Shown here: positions 23,902 to 31,496 of the stretch, piece after piece
How positions within the stretch are numbered: position 1 is the first letter of the stretch
How the letters are laid out: the number at the start of each line of letters is the position of its first letter
Source: DATFRX01 sp035630615
GTDB lineage: Bacteria > Actinomycetota > Actinomycetes > Propionibacteriales > Nocardioidaceae
NCBI GenBank assembly: GCA_035630615.1
Contig: DASQKI010000104.1
Location: forward strand, 1 to 38,988
Direction of reading: 5' to 3'
DNA: 38,988 nt
Position numbers and translations under genes: made by a program
Notes under the pieces: generated by a model
Told to the model about the DNA's origin: nothing
Databases searched by the model: none
The model's input: the letters and a program-made list of their open reading frames with translations, nothing else

Positions 23902-24055
23902 CCACCACGCCGGCTCGGTCAGGGTCCACGATTGGCGTCCTTCAGCCCGACGACGGGCTCGCAAGTGTTCGGACCTAAGTCGGCTCGCCAGACTGCCGCG
24001 ATCTTGATGGTCGCGTGACCTCGCACGGATCACCGTCAGGCCGTGGGCGTCGAAG
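23902..24055 (-). pseudogene. Out-of-frame tail of a DUF559-type gene
   Basis: In the frame next to that of 24036-24692, residues DAHGLTVIRARSRDHQDRGS and, further on, WTLTEPAWW look like the conserved C-terminus of actinobacterial AbiEi-N/DUF559 proteins (dHGLxVxR...WTLxxPxWW). The nuclease core that should lie before it is missing. It is therefore read as the remnant end of the same gene, separated from its N-terminal half by a deletion that also shifted the frame. Confidence 0.55.
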
Positions 24056-24692
24056 GCGCCATCTCGACTCCAGCAACGAGCCGCGTTCGGGTCTCTTGCG
24101 GGCTGGCAGACCTGTCGGACGCGAGGTCCAACGCCGCCCGTGCCACGCCGATGCCTCGAGTCTTCTTGTGTCGCTCGACGAGGCGACGTACCGACGCCAG
24201 GGTGCAGCGACCACCCTCGGCGACCTGGCTGACTGCCATGTCCAGGATCACGACCGCATCGGTGAGACTGCTCGCGCGGCACATCTCGTCGTAGGCAGCG
24301 CGCGCGATGGAGGTCACCGGGATGCGCTCGATCACGGTCGTTTCACCGGGGAAGAGTGCCGTGCGGGTCGGCTCGATGCCTTTGCGCGTGCGTATTCGAT
24401 GTCGATCGCACATGTGGAGCAATACGGGCTGTTCGTTGCCGGCGCGATCTACGCCGTCGATATAGGCAACGCCCTGCACGTTGAGAGAAGCCCACCCGCC
24501 TAGGTGGCCGCAGGGAGGGAGCAAGGGGACAGCGTCGAGGATCCGGGTACGCGGGTGCGACTCGTCCTCACTGGCGACTCCGGCCAGGCCGTGGTACGGG
24601 TGGCGCCAATGCGGTTGGCGCAACTCGTACCTGCTCAAGCCGGACTCGAGCAGGGTTCGGACGCGCGCAGTGTTCTCGGGCGGCGGTAGCAC
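24036..24692 (-). pseudogene. Truncated AbiEi-N/DUF559-type gene
   Basis: A 218-codon open frame resembling the N-terminal two thirds of a common actinobacterial family with an AbiEi-antitoxin-like helical start and a DUF559 (Vsr/restriction-fold) nuclease end. LLESGLSRYELRQPHWRHPY and HGL mark the start, IPVTSIARAAYDEMCRASSL the middle, and ASPQETRTRLV the point where the nuclease domain should begin. Instead the frame ends after 11 unrelated residues, and the family C-terminus follows out of frame (24055-23902). Start GTG 24692 has no clear RBS; a TAGATA lies about 8 bases upstream. Probably non-functional, or a stable nuclease-less fragment. Confidence 0.6.
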
Positions 24693-24729
24693 ACCCCTTA
24701 TCTAGGTCCCACCACCTCCTCGATCGGCG

Positions 24730-24738
24730 TTGTCCACA
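24730..24738 (+). promoter_or_regulatory. Isolated DnaA-box-like site
   Basis: TTGTCCACA, identical to the site at 7418-7426, lies in the gap between the decayed gene and pepN, 12 bp from palindrome copy D. A single box is weak evidence; it may be chance. Confidence 0.2.
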
Positions 24739-24749
24739 GCCCTCAATCG

Positions 24750-24808
24750 CTCAGAGGACCGAATGTGCGGGACTCGCCGGACGTGTCGCGCGAAATGGGT
24801 CCTCCGAG
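24750..24808. repeat. Long palindrome, copy D of the dispersed family
   Basis: Arms 24750-24760 and 24798-24808 pair at 10 of 11 positions; the centre holds GTGCGGGACTCGCCGGACGT followed by GTCGCGCGAAAT, aligned with the centres of A-C. It is the most diverged copy, in the gap between the decayed DUF559 gene and the pepN stop at 24851. Confidence 0.75.
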
Positions 24809-24850
24809 GGGGACGGCAGGGGGCGGCCAGCCGGGGAGGGGGCGGCGGAC

Positions 24851-27415
24851 TCAGCCCGCGGCGGCGTCCCGTGCCTGGGCGCGCAGGGCCCGCTCCATGT
24901 CGGCCCGCCCCTCACTCACCAAGCGCCGGGCCGCCGGATTGGCCTGCGTCGTCGCGAGCCACGCATCGACTCGGGCCAAGATGTCCCTACTCGGGATGGC
25001 CCGGGGGAACAGAGCCATCAGGGCGACCGAGGCACGCTGCACGCCCTTGACCTCCCAGAGCGTGGCTGCCTCGGACAGGTACCGATCGACGAACGGCTCG
25101 AGCACCTCCGCTTGGCCCGGGACCTGGAAGGCCACGGCGATGCTGCGCTGAGTCTCGTTGGGGACGTCGTCGCGGGTCACCGCGTCCGCCCAGGCCTGCT
25201 CCTTCGCCGCCAGACTCGGTTGGGCGGCTCGGGCGGCCGCGGCATGCTCTTGACCGGAGATCGTGTTGTCGCGGGCCAGCTCGTCGTCGATGGTGGCATC
25301 GTCGGCTCGACCGGCTCGGGACAGCCCGGTGACGAGCGACCACCGAAGGTCGGCGTCGACGACCAGACCCGGAAGGCTCACCCGCCCGTCGAGCAGGTCG
25401 GCGATCCACGTTAGTGCCTCGTCGCGACGGGCGGCGGCCGCGTAGCCGCGGACGAGAGCCAACTGGTGGTCACTGTCGGGCTCGGCGGACTCGAGAAGCT
25501 CACGGACGCCGGTCTCCCACGCGGCAGTCAACGTCGCGCGATGCGTCGGGTCGGAGTAGAGATCGACGGCCGCCTGTCCCTGTGCCAGGAGCGACCGCAC
25601 GGCGGTGAGGTCGGTTTCGCGTCCGACGCCGCGCAGCACCAGTGTCACGAAGTCGCGGGCCTGCATCTCGGCGTCGCGGGTCATGTCCCAGGCGGCGCCC
25701 CAGCACAGCGCCCGGGCGAGCGACGAGCCGATCTCGTCGATGTGCTCGACGAGGGTCTGCAGCGACCGCGGGTCCATGCGGATCTTGGTGTAGCTCAGAT
25801 CGTCGTCGTTGAGCAGGATCAGGTCGGGCTGGCGGTGGCCGACGAGGTCGGGCAGATCGGTCTCGGCGCCGGAGATGTCGGTCTCGAACCGCGACCGCCG
25901 CACCAGGCCGTCGTCGGTCCGGTCGTAGAGACCGATCGCGATGCGGTGCCGACGTAGCGTCGGGAAGTCCGGCGCCGCCGTCTGCTCGACCACGAACGAC
26001 TCGAATGCCCCGTCGGCGTCGACGTCGAACCGGGCACGGAGCGTGTTGACGCCCGACGTCTGCAGCCACTCCTTGGCCCAGGAGCCGAGGTCGCGTTCCG
26101 ATGCGTTCTCGAGGGCGGCTAGCAGGTCGATCAGCTCGGTGTTGCCGTGCGCGTGCTGGCGGAAGTATGCCGACAGTCCGGCGAGGAACTGATCCTCGCC
26201 AACCCAGGCGACGAGCTGTCGCAGTGCAGCCGCGCCCTTGGCGTAGGTGATGCCGTCGAAGTTGACCTCGACCGCTTCGAGGTCGTAGTTGTCGGCCGCG
26301 ATCGGGTGGGTCGACGGGAGCTGGTCCTGGCGGTAGGCCCAAGTCTTACGGGCGTTGGAAAACCCGGTCCAGGCGTCGGTGAACTTGGTGGCGCGGGTCG
26401 CCGCATGGTGCGATGCCCACTCGGCGAACGACTCGTTGAGCCACAGGTCGTCCCACCACCGCATGGTGACGAGGTCGCCGAACCACATATGGGCCATCTC
26501 GTGGAGGATGGTGTTGGCCCGCGTCTCGTACTCGGCGTTGGTCTGGCGACTGCGGAAGATGTACTCGTCGCGAAACGTCACGCAGCCCGCGTTCTCCATC
26601 GCGCCCATGTTGTATTCGGGCACGAAGATCTGGTCGTACTTTCCGAACGGATACCCGATCGCGAACGCCGACTCGAAGAACGCGAATCCCTGCCGCGTGA
26701 TGGCCAGGATCTCGTCGGTGTCGAGATAGCCGGCGAGCGACTGGCGGCAGTAGAGCCCGAGCGGGATCTCGCCGTAGTCGCCGACGTAGGAGTCGCGTAC
26801 GACGTGGTATTCACCGGCGACGATCGCCGTGATGTAGGTCGACATCGGCAGGGTCGGCTCGAAGCGCCAGACGCTCACGCCGTCGCGGATCGGCTGCGGC
26901 TCGGGCGTGGCGGCGTTGGAGGAGATCTGCCAATGGCTGGGGGCGACCACGTGGAAGGCGAATGTGCCCTTGAGGTCGGGCTGCTCGAACGTCGCGAACA
27001 CCCGTCGCGCGTCGGGCACTTCGAACTGCGAGTAGAGGTAGACTCTGCCGTCGGCGGGGTCGACGAAGCGATGCAGTCCCTCACCGGTGCGGGAGTAGGC
27101 GAATTCGGCCACGACGCGGAGCTCGTTGTCGGCGGCCAGGTTGTCGAGTCGGATCCGACTGTCGGCGTAGACCTCGGCGGGATCGAGGTTGCGACCGTTG
27201 AATGTGATCTGGTGCACGGTCGCTCCGACGAGGTCGACGAACGTCGAGGCGCCAGGCTCGGTGCAGCCGAACCGGATCACCGTCGTCGACGCAAATGTGG
27301 TCTCCGATGCCCCTCCGAGGTCGAGTTCGACCGTGTAGTCGATGGGAGGCGAGCCCACCGACAAGAGCTTGGCGCGCTCCGCTGCCTCGTCTCGGGTGAG
27401 GTTGATACCTGGCAT
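24851..27415 (-). CDS. pepN: Aminopeptidase N (M1 metallopeptidase)
   Basis: An 854-residue cytoplasmic zinc aminopeptidase removing N-terminal residues from peptides. The exopeptidase motif GAMEN is at 271-275 and the zinc site HEMAH at 305-309 with Glu328 (NESF), an HExxH-x18-E arrangement. The N-terminal beta domain spans about 1-200, and the C-terminal ERAP1-like helical domain from about 520 to the end. Full length and intact for the Streptomyces/mycobacterial PepN type (Rv2467). Start: ATG 27415 with GAGGA about 10 bases upstream; the frame is open further but runs antisense to the divergent DsbA and rpiB genes and is rejected. Divergent from the DsbA-like gene across a 162-bp gap. Confidence 0.96.
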   Translation of the reverse strand: MPGINLTRDEAAERAKLLSVGSPPIDYTVELDLGGASETTFASTTVIRFGCTEPGASTFVDLVGATVHQITFNGRNLDPAEVYADSRIRLDNLAADNELRVVAEFAYSRTGEGLHRFVDPADGRVYLYSQFEVPDARRVFATFEQPDLKGTFAFHVVAPSHWQISSNAATPEPQPIRDGVSVWRFEPTLPMSTYITAIVAGEYHVVRDSYVGDYGEIPLGLYCRQSLAGYLDTDEILAITRQGFAFFESAFAIGYPFGKYDQIFVPEYNMGAMENAGCVTFRDEYIFRSRQTNAEYETRANTILHEMAHMWFGDLVTMRWWDDLWLNESFAEWASHHAATRATKFTDAWTGFSNARKTWAYRQDQLPSTHPIAADNYDLEAVEVNFDGITYAKGAAALRQLVAWVGEDQFLAGLSAYFRQHAHGNTELIDLLAALENASERDLGSWAKEWLQTSGVNTLRARFDVDADGAFESFVVEQTAAPDFPTLRRHRIAIGLYDRTDDGLVRRSRFETDISGAETDLPDLVGHRQPDLILLNDDDLSYTKIRMDPRSLQTLVEHIDEIGSSLARALCWGAAWDMTRDAEMQARDFVTLVLRGVGRETDLTAVRSLLAQGQAAVDLYSDPTHRATLTAAWETGVRELLESAEPDSDHQLALVRGYAAAARRDEALTWIADLLDGRVSLPGLVVDADLRWSLVTGLSRAGRADDATIDDELARDNTISGQEHAAAARAAQPSLAAKEQAWADAVTRDDVPNETQRSIAVAFQVPGQAEVLEPFVDRYLSEAATLWEVKGVQRASVALMALFPRAIPSRDILARVDAWLATTQANPAARRLVSEGRADMERALRAQARDAAAG

Positions 27416-27577
27416 GCGCGCAATCCTCGCACGCCACCAGCCCGTTTTCCGAGTCGGCGGCGGTTGGATGGCCCGGTCCACGTTTCTGTGAGATGTCGGG
27501 GCCGCCCCGGAATAGGACGGGCGGACCGTCGGGTTGTGCCGTATAGAGCCCGCAGCTGTCATCCGGAGGAGTCCCGC

Positions 27578-28225
27578 GTGACTACGTCGACGAGTACATC
27601 CGATCCCGCCCGTGCCGCCACCGATCTCCAAGAGGTGCACATGTGGTTCGACCCGGCTTGTCCGTGGGCGTGGATCACGTCTCGATGGCTGCTGGAAGTC
27701 GAGCGAGTACGGCCGGTGCGGGTCCGGTTCCATGTGATGAGCCTGTCCGTACTCAACGAAGGCCGAGACCTGGACGAGGGATATCTCGCATTCCTCGAGC
27801 GCGCGTGGGGGCCGGTCCGGGTCTGCGTCGCGGCCGCCGAGCACGCCGGTGACGACGTCCTGCGCGATCTCTACACGGCGCTCGGCACCCGGATCCACAA
27901 CGATGGCCGCAAGGAGTACGCGGAGGTGGTTCCCGAGGCGCTCGCCGAGGTTGGCCTGCCGGCGTCGCTCGCCAAGGCCGCCGACTCCACCGACTACGAC
28001 CAGGCCCTGCGCACGTCCCACGATCGAGGCATGGAGCCGGTCGGCCTCGAGGTCGGCACGCCGGTCGTGCATGTCGACGGCACGGCGTTCTTCGGGCCTG
28101 TGGTGACTCCGATCCCGCGCGGCGAAGCGGCCGGCCGACTCTGGGACGGCACCCTCTTGGTCGCCCAGACCGACGGTTTCTTCGAGCTGAAGCGCACCCG
28201 CGATCGCGAGCCGTCGTTCGACTGA
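27578..28225 (+). CDS. Mycothiol-dependent DsbA-like reductase (Rv2466c family)
   Basis: A 215-residue cytoplasmic thioredoxin-fold protein with a helical DsbA insert, of the mycothiol-dependent nitroreductase/disulfide reductase family. The active site is CPWA (28-31, FDPACPWAWITSRW), so the resolving cysteine of the M. tuberculosis CPWC site is replaced by alanine. Single-Cys forms also occur in Streptomyces as I recall, and would rely on mycothiol to complete the cycle. The cis-proline region is visible as EVGTPVVHVDG. Start: GTG 27578, GGAGGA at 27565-27570. Thirty bases upstream of rpiB and probably cotranscribed; divergent from pepN as in mycobacteria. Confidence 0.92.
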   Translation: MTTSTSTSDPARAATDLQEVHMWFDPACPWAWITSRWLLEVERVRPVRVRFHVMSLSVLNEGRDLDEGYLAFLERAWGPVRVCVAAAEHAGDDVLRDLYTALGTRIHNDGRKEYAEVVPEALAEVGLPASLAKAADSTDYDQALRTSHDRGMEPVGLEVGTPVVHVDGTAFFGPVVTPIPRGEAAGRLWDGTLLVAQTDGFFELKRTRDREPSFD

Positions 28226-28255
28226 TCGACCGCGAACGCTGGGAGACTGAGCCGC

Positions 28256-28723
28256 ATGCGGCTGCACATCGGGTCCGATCATGCGGGGTACGAGCTCAAG
28301 CAACATCTGACGGCATGGCTGTCGGACGCCGGTCACGAGGTCGTCGACCACGGCGCCTCTCACTACGACGCGACCGATGACTATCCGCCGTTCTGTCTGC
28401 ACGCGGCCGACGCGGTGGCGCGCGACCCGGGCAGCTTGGGGATCGTGCTGGGCGGTTCGGGCAACGGCGAGCAGATCTCGGCCAACAAGGTGGCGGGTGT
28501 CCGGGCGGCGCTGGCCTGGAGCGAGGAGACCGCACGGCTCGGTCGCGAGCACAATGACGCCAATGTGATCTCGGTCGGAGCCCGGATGCATTCGCTTGAG
28601 GACGCGACTCGGCTGGTCGAGACGTTCATCGCGACGCCGTTCAGCGGCGACGACCGGCATCGCCGTCGGATCGAGATGCTGCATTCGTACGAAACGTCGG
28701 GGGTGCTGCCGCCGGCGCCGTGA
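28256..28723 (+). CDS. rpiB: Ribose-5-phosphate isomerase B
   Basis: A 155-residue RpiB interconverting ribose 5-phosphate and ribulose 5-phosphate in the pentose phosphate pathway. GSDHAGYELK (7-16) carries the substrate-binding Asp and His; LGGSGNGEQISANKVAGVRA holds the anion-hole glycines. The residue equivalent to the Cys65 base of E. coli RpiB is Ser here (GGSGNGE), the actinobacterial variant in which Glu (NGE) takes over as catalytic base, as described for the M. tuberculosis enzyme. GGGAGA about 12 bases upstream is the RBS for ATG 28256. Thirty bp after the DsbA-like gene. Length normal. Confidence 0.95.
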   Translation: MRLHIGSDHAGYELKQHLTAWLSDAGHEVVDHGASHYDATDDYPPFCLHAADAVARDPGSLGIVLGGSGNGEQISANKVAGVRAALAWSEETARLGREHNDANVISVGARMHSLEDATRLVETFIATPFSGDDRHRRRIEMLHSYETSGVLPPAP

Positions 28724-28738
28724 GTCACGGCGGCGACG

Positions 28739-28975
28739 TCAGCCCTCGGGCGGCGACACCTCACGGGCTCGCATCGCCATCGACGTGGTAATCCCGGCTC
28801 GGTCCGGGGCCGGCGTGCCGCGCGGCTTGCGCCCCGGGGGAGCGCGCCGCGACGGCGTCGGCGTCGGAGTCGGGGCGGCCGTCGCGTCGGAGTCAGCGTC
28901 CTTCGACGTCGCTGGGGTCGACGTGCGCCGTCGACGACGCCGACGTCGCCGCTTCTGACCCCCGCCGTCGTCCAT
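28739..28975 (-). CDS. Arginine-rich small hypothetical protein
   Basis: A possible 78-residue protein that I do not recognise. It begins MDDGGGQK, followed by nine arginines encoded by a mix of CGG, CGA, CGT and CGC, then a Ser/Thr/Ala/Pro-rich spacer (ATAAPTPTPTPS) and a more structured end, PPGRKPRGTPAPDRAGITTS then MAMRAREVSPPEG. The basic N-terminus suggests nucleic acid or ribosome association. ATG 28975 has a CATGCT box 6 bases upstream, in line with the leaderless genes here; ATG 28990 is an alternative. It converges on rpiB with a 15-bp gap. It could also be non-coding; the varied arginine codons favour a protein. Confidence 0.45.
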   Translation of the reverse strand: MDDGGGQKRRRRRRRRRTSTPATSKDADSDATAAPTPTPTPSRRAPPGRKPRGTPAPDRAGITTSMAMRAREVSPPEG

Positions 28976-29044
28976 GACACCAGCATGCATGACTCGTCCC
29001 GGCTATGGGACCCGGTGGCGGCTTCCCGGACGCCACCCGATCCG

Positions 29045-29284
29045 TCAGACCGCCTCGGCCGACTGCCGTCGCGCGGGCGCTGCGTGAGCGGTGAGGAAGT
29101 GATCGATTTCCTCACGTTCGCGACGGCGACGAGCCATGGTCGCGGCGGCTACCTGTGCGTTGCGCCGTGCCTGGTCGGCGGACGGCAGGCGAGTGAGTCC
29201 TCGGACGGTCCGAGTCACACTCTTGTGCCAGAGACGAGGAATCAGGAAGGCCGACCCTTTGACCTGGCTGGTCCGAACCGCCAT
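29045..29284 (-). CDS. Small basic hypothetical protein
   Basis: A possible 79-residue protein, unrecognised. MAVRTSQVKGSAFLIPRLWH leads into a basic region (KSVTRTVRGLTRLPSADQAR), then a likely amphipathic helix (RNAQVAAATMARRRREREEI) and an alanine/arginine tail. No signal or membrane segment. ATG 29284 is preceded by GGTGGAG very close by; an in-frame TTG at 29323 with TACGTT 8 bases upstream is an alternative start or the promoter of a short leader. Same strand as the arginine-rich protein, 69 bp upstream of it. Composition is gene-like but support is limited. Confidence 0.5.
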   Translation of the reverse strand: MAVRTSQVKGSAFLIPRLWHKSVTRTVRGLTRLPSADQARRNAQVAAATMARRRREREEIDHFLTAHAAPARRQSAEAV

Positions 29285-29418
29285 GACTCCACCCGCTTCC
29301 CGCCGGTTGAGCGATTTACCCAACGCCCACGAACGTAAGTACCCGGTGTGACCGACCTGTCACCGTCGTGTGACGTTCAAGTGAAGTGCCGGCGAGCGTT
29401 GCCGCGACGAACCACCCG

Positions 29419-29475
29419 CGAGTGGCGCACCGTCGCCGCGCAGAGGCGCGGAACGCGACGACGGTGCGCCACTCG
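29419..29475. repeat. Palindrome with perfect 17-bp arms and inner hairpin
   Basis: Arms 29419-29435 and 29459-29475 (CGAGTGGCGCACCGTCG and its inverse) are perfect; the centre adds CCGCGC/GCGCGG (29436-29441, 29446-29451) around AGAG. It stands 17 bp beyond the stop of the M28 peptidase gene and could terminate it, but the sequence is unrelated to copies A-D and no T-run follows. Confidence 0.8.
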
Positions 29476-29492
29476 GCTCGGGGGGAGCGGCG

Positions 29493-30480
29493 TCAGGCTG
29501 CCGGTGCGCGCTCCTCGGCGACCGCGTCGGCTCCGGCGAGCTGCCAGATCACGTCGGCGATGATGTCCGAATTGACGTCGAGCGCCGCCGGATCGATGTT
29601 GTCGACCGTGTCGCAGGCTTGGTGATAGCACACGTCGAATGCCTCGCCCGCCGTGCCGCCCCACTTCGCCGCCTGGTCCTCGGTCTTGGTCTCCTCGGCT
29701 CCGGTGAACGTGCCGCCGGTGGGAATGCCGGCGTCGATGAAGCTGGCATGGTCGGATCGTCCCTGGACGTCGATGAACTCGCTCTCGATGCCGCGCTCGG
29801 CAAACTCGGCGGTCAACATGGCACGCAACTCGGTACCGGCCGGGTTGTCGTCGTAGACGAAGTTAGCCCGGATTGGGCGAGCCAATCATGTCGAAGTTCA
29901 AGTACGCCTTGATCGTCGACAACTCGTCGGGCGACAGCGAGTCGACGTAGTGGCTCGACCCCACCAGCCCGTCCTCCTCGGCGCCCCAGAAGGCGAAGCG
30001 GAGCTTGCTGGTCGGTGTCTGGCCGCTCGCGGCCCACTGCAGGGCGGTCTCCAACAGCCCGGCCGTCCCGGAGCCGTTGTCGTTGATGCCGGCCACGACG
30101 GCGTCGAGATGGGCGCCGGCCATCACGACCGAGGACGGGTCGCCGTCGGCGGTCTCGGCGATGACATTCCAGCTGGTGTCGCCCGACCAGGTGGTGAACT
30201 CCTGGACGCTGACGGTGTAGCCCGCGCCCTCGAGCGTGGACCTGATCCAGTCGACCGAAGCTTGATAGCCGGGCTGTCCGGTTGCCCGGCTGCCGCCGTT
30301 CTCGTCGGCGATGCGCTGGAGTTCGGCGAGGTGGGCCTGGACGTTCTCGACTGGGATGTCGGGCGCTGCCGCGACCGTGGTCGAGTCGGGATCGTAGGCG
30401 TTGACCGCGGCGAGCGGGGCGCCGGTCAGTAGGACTGCGAGGCCGGTCGCGGCCAGACTCGTCTTGCGAGCCAATCTCAT
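29493..30480 (-). pseudogene. Frameshifted secreted M28 aminopeptidase (SGAP-like)
   Basis: Closely resembles Streptomyces griseus aminopeptidase, a secreted two-zinc M28 enzyme. A signal peptide (RLARKTSLAATGLAVLLTG, cleavage near AVNA) is followed by H124 (GAHLD), D134 (GINDNGSG), catalytic E168/E169 (WGAEED) and D197 (FDMIGSPN). At residue 205 the frame hits a stop, but the neighbouring frame continues with FVYDDNPAGTELR, then zinc ligand region GRSDHASF, GGTFTGAEETK and CYHQACDTVDNIDP to 29493. SGAP reads SPNPGYFVYDD at this point, so removing one base of the TT at 29863-29864 restores the whole protein of about 328 residues. Either a real frameshift or a sequencing error. ATG 30480 has GAGGAG 6 bases upstream. 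Confidence 0.85.
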
Positions 30481-30577
30481 GGTGTGCTCCTCATGCGATG
30501 GGGCGCGCGACCGCTCGTTCGTCAGAGAAAGAGGCCCGCGCCAGAAGATATTGAGCAAGTAGGACCGACTGTTTGGC

Positions 30578-30627
30578 GACGCCGGCGCGGAGTACCCCAC
30601 GGGGAATGACGCACTCCGCGCGGCGTC
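30578..30627 (-). terminator. Strong hairpin after the S1 protease gene
   Basis: Arms 30578-30593 and 30613-30627 pair as GACGCC-GCGCGGAGT with a one-base bulge; the loop contains CCCC-AC-GGGG. It lies 21-70 bp past the S1 protease stop and ahead of the M28 gene, so it should separate the two transcripts. Confidence 0.6.
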
Positions 30628-30647
30628 TAACTCTGGGCGCCGCGAGG

Positions 30648-31460
30648 TTAGAGCCCCTCGGCGGCGGCTTGGATCGCAGCGGTGAAGTGGCTGACCTGCG
30701 TATAGACGCCGGGATTTTGCGGCCGGCCGCAGCCGTTGCCCCAGCTCACGATGCCGATCTGGATCCAGGTATCGCTGTCGTCCTTGCGGAACATCGGACC
30801 GCCGGAGTCGCCCTGGCAGGTGTCGATGCCGCCGTTGTCCCAGTCGCCGGCGCAGATCTCCTCGTCCGCGACGAGCTCGGGGTAGGCCTGGCCGCACTGG
30901 GTGTCGTCGACGAACGGCACGTCGGCCTTGAGCAGCGTGTCGGACCCGGTGCCGCCCTCGGAGGTGGCTCCCCAGCCGGCGATCGTAAACGTGTCCGCGT
31001 CGTAGTCGGCGGTCGTCGCGAGTGCCAGGGTGGGGGCGTCGACCGGTTCGGCCAGCTTGATCAGTGCCCAGTCGGCCTTCTCGCCGCCGCCGTCCGGTCC
31101 GCTGTAGACGTAGGTGGACGCGACCTCGACGCCGTTCGGATCGCCCAGGTCGTTGCTGCCGACGAGCGCGGTGATCGACGTGTCGTCGCCGGTGCTGCCG
31201 ACGCAGTGCGCAGCGGTCAGGACGACCTGGTTGGTCAGCAAGGACCCGCCGCAGCCCATGGACAGGTGAACCATCCAGGGAAATTCGCCGTTCGCGGCGG
31301 GCTGACCGCCGACGACGTTGGTTGTCGGTCCGCTGACGTCCGGATCGTTTTGAGCGGTGGCCGCGCTGCCCGTACCCAGCGCCACCGCCAAGCCGATCAT
31401 GAAGGACGTCGAGAACCCGAGCAGCGCTCTAAGGCGCCGAGCATTCACGTGACCCGACAT
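30648..31460 (-). CDS. Secreted trypsin-like serine protease (S1)
   Basis: A 270-residue secreted chymotrypsin-fold protease. Signal peptide residues 1-36 (LLGFSTSFMIGLAVALGTGS, AATAQ end), a short propeptide, then VVGGQPA at 49-55 as the activated N-terminus. Triad: His85 (TAAHC), Asp130 (DWALIKL), Ser219 (GDSGGP); Asp213 six residues before the serine gives trypsin-like Arg/Lys specificity. Six or more cysteines are placed for the usual disulfides. It resembles Streptomyces trypsins such as SprT. AGGGAG about 8 bases before ATG 31460 is the RBS; a 7-bp inverted repeat (31475-31496) lies just upstream. Upstream of and codirectional with the M28 peptidase: a secreted proteolysis pair. Confidence 0.94.
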   Translation of the reverse strand: MSGHVNARRLRALLGFSTSFMIGLAVALGTGSAATAQNDPDVSGPTTNVVGGQPAANGEFPWMVHLSMGCGGSLLTNQVVLTAAHCVGSTGDDTSITALVGSNDLGDPNGVEVASTYVYSGPDGGGEKADWALIKLAEPVDAPTLALATTADYDADTFTIAGWGATSEGGTGSDTLLKADVPFVDDTQCGQAYPELVADEEICAGDWDNGGIDTCQGDSGGPMFRKDDSDTWIQIGIVSWGNGCGRPQNPGVYTQVSHFTAAIQAAAEGL

Positions 31461-31474
31461 GAACTACTCCCTCT

Positions 31475-31496
31475 CTCGTAGAAACCCCGCTACGAG
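31475..31496 (-). promoter_or_regulatory. Inverted repeat in the leader of the S1 protease gene
   Basis: CTCGTAG (31475-31481) and CTACGAG (31490-31496) are perfect 7-bp inverted copies with an 8-base loop, immediately upstream of the RBS. It could be an operator or an mRNA-stabilising hairpin. Confidence 0.4.

Noticed and set aside
23811..24808. Palindrome copies C and D as ends of one transposable element carrying the decayed gene
   Set aside because: Both copies are in the same orientation, each is itself a full palindrome, and no transposase or target duplication is visible.
26147..27577. Plus-strand frame extending the DsbA gene upstream
   Set aside because: Antisense to pepN; GTG 27578 has its own GGAGGA.
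27416..28684. Minus-strand extension of pepN to over 1200 residues
   Set aside because: Runs antisense through the DsbA and rpiB genes; family N-terminus starts at ATG 27415.
29285..29323. TTG start for the small basic protein
   Set aside because: Possible because of a TACGTT box, but TTG is rare and the ATG at 29284 gives a more gene-like N-terminus.
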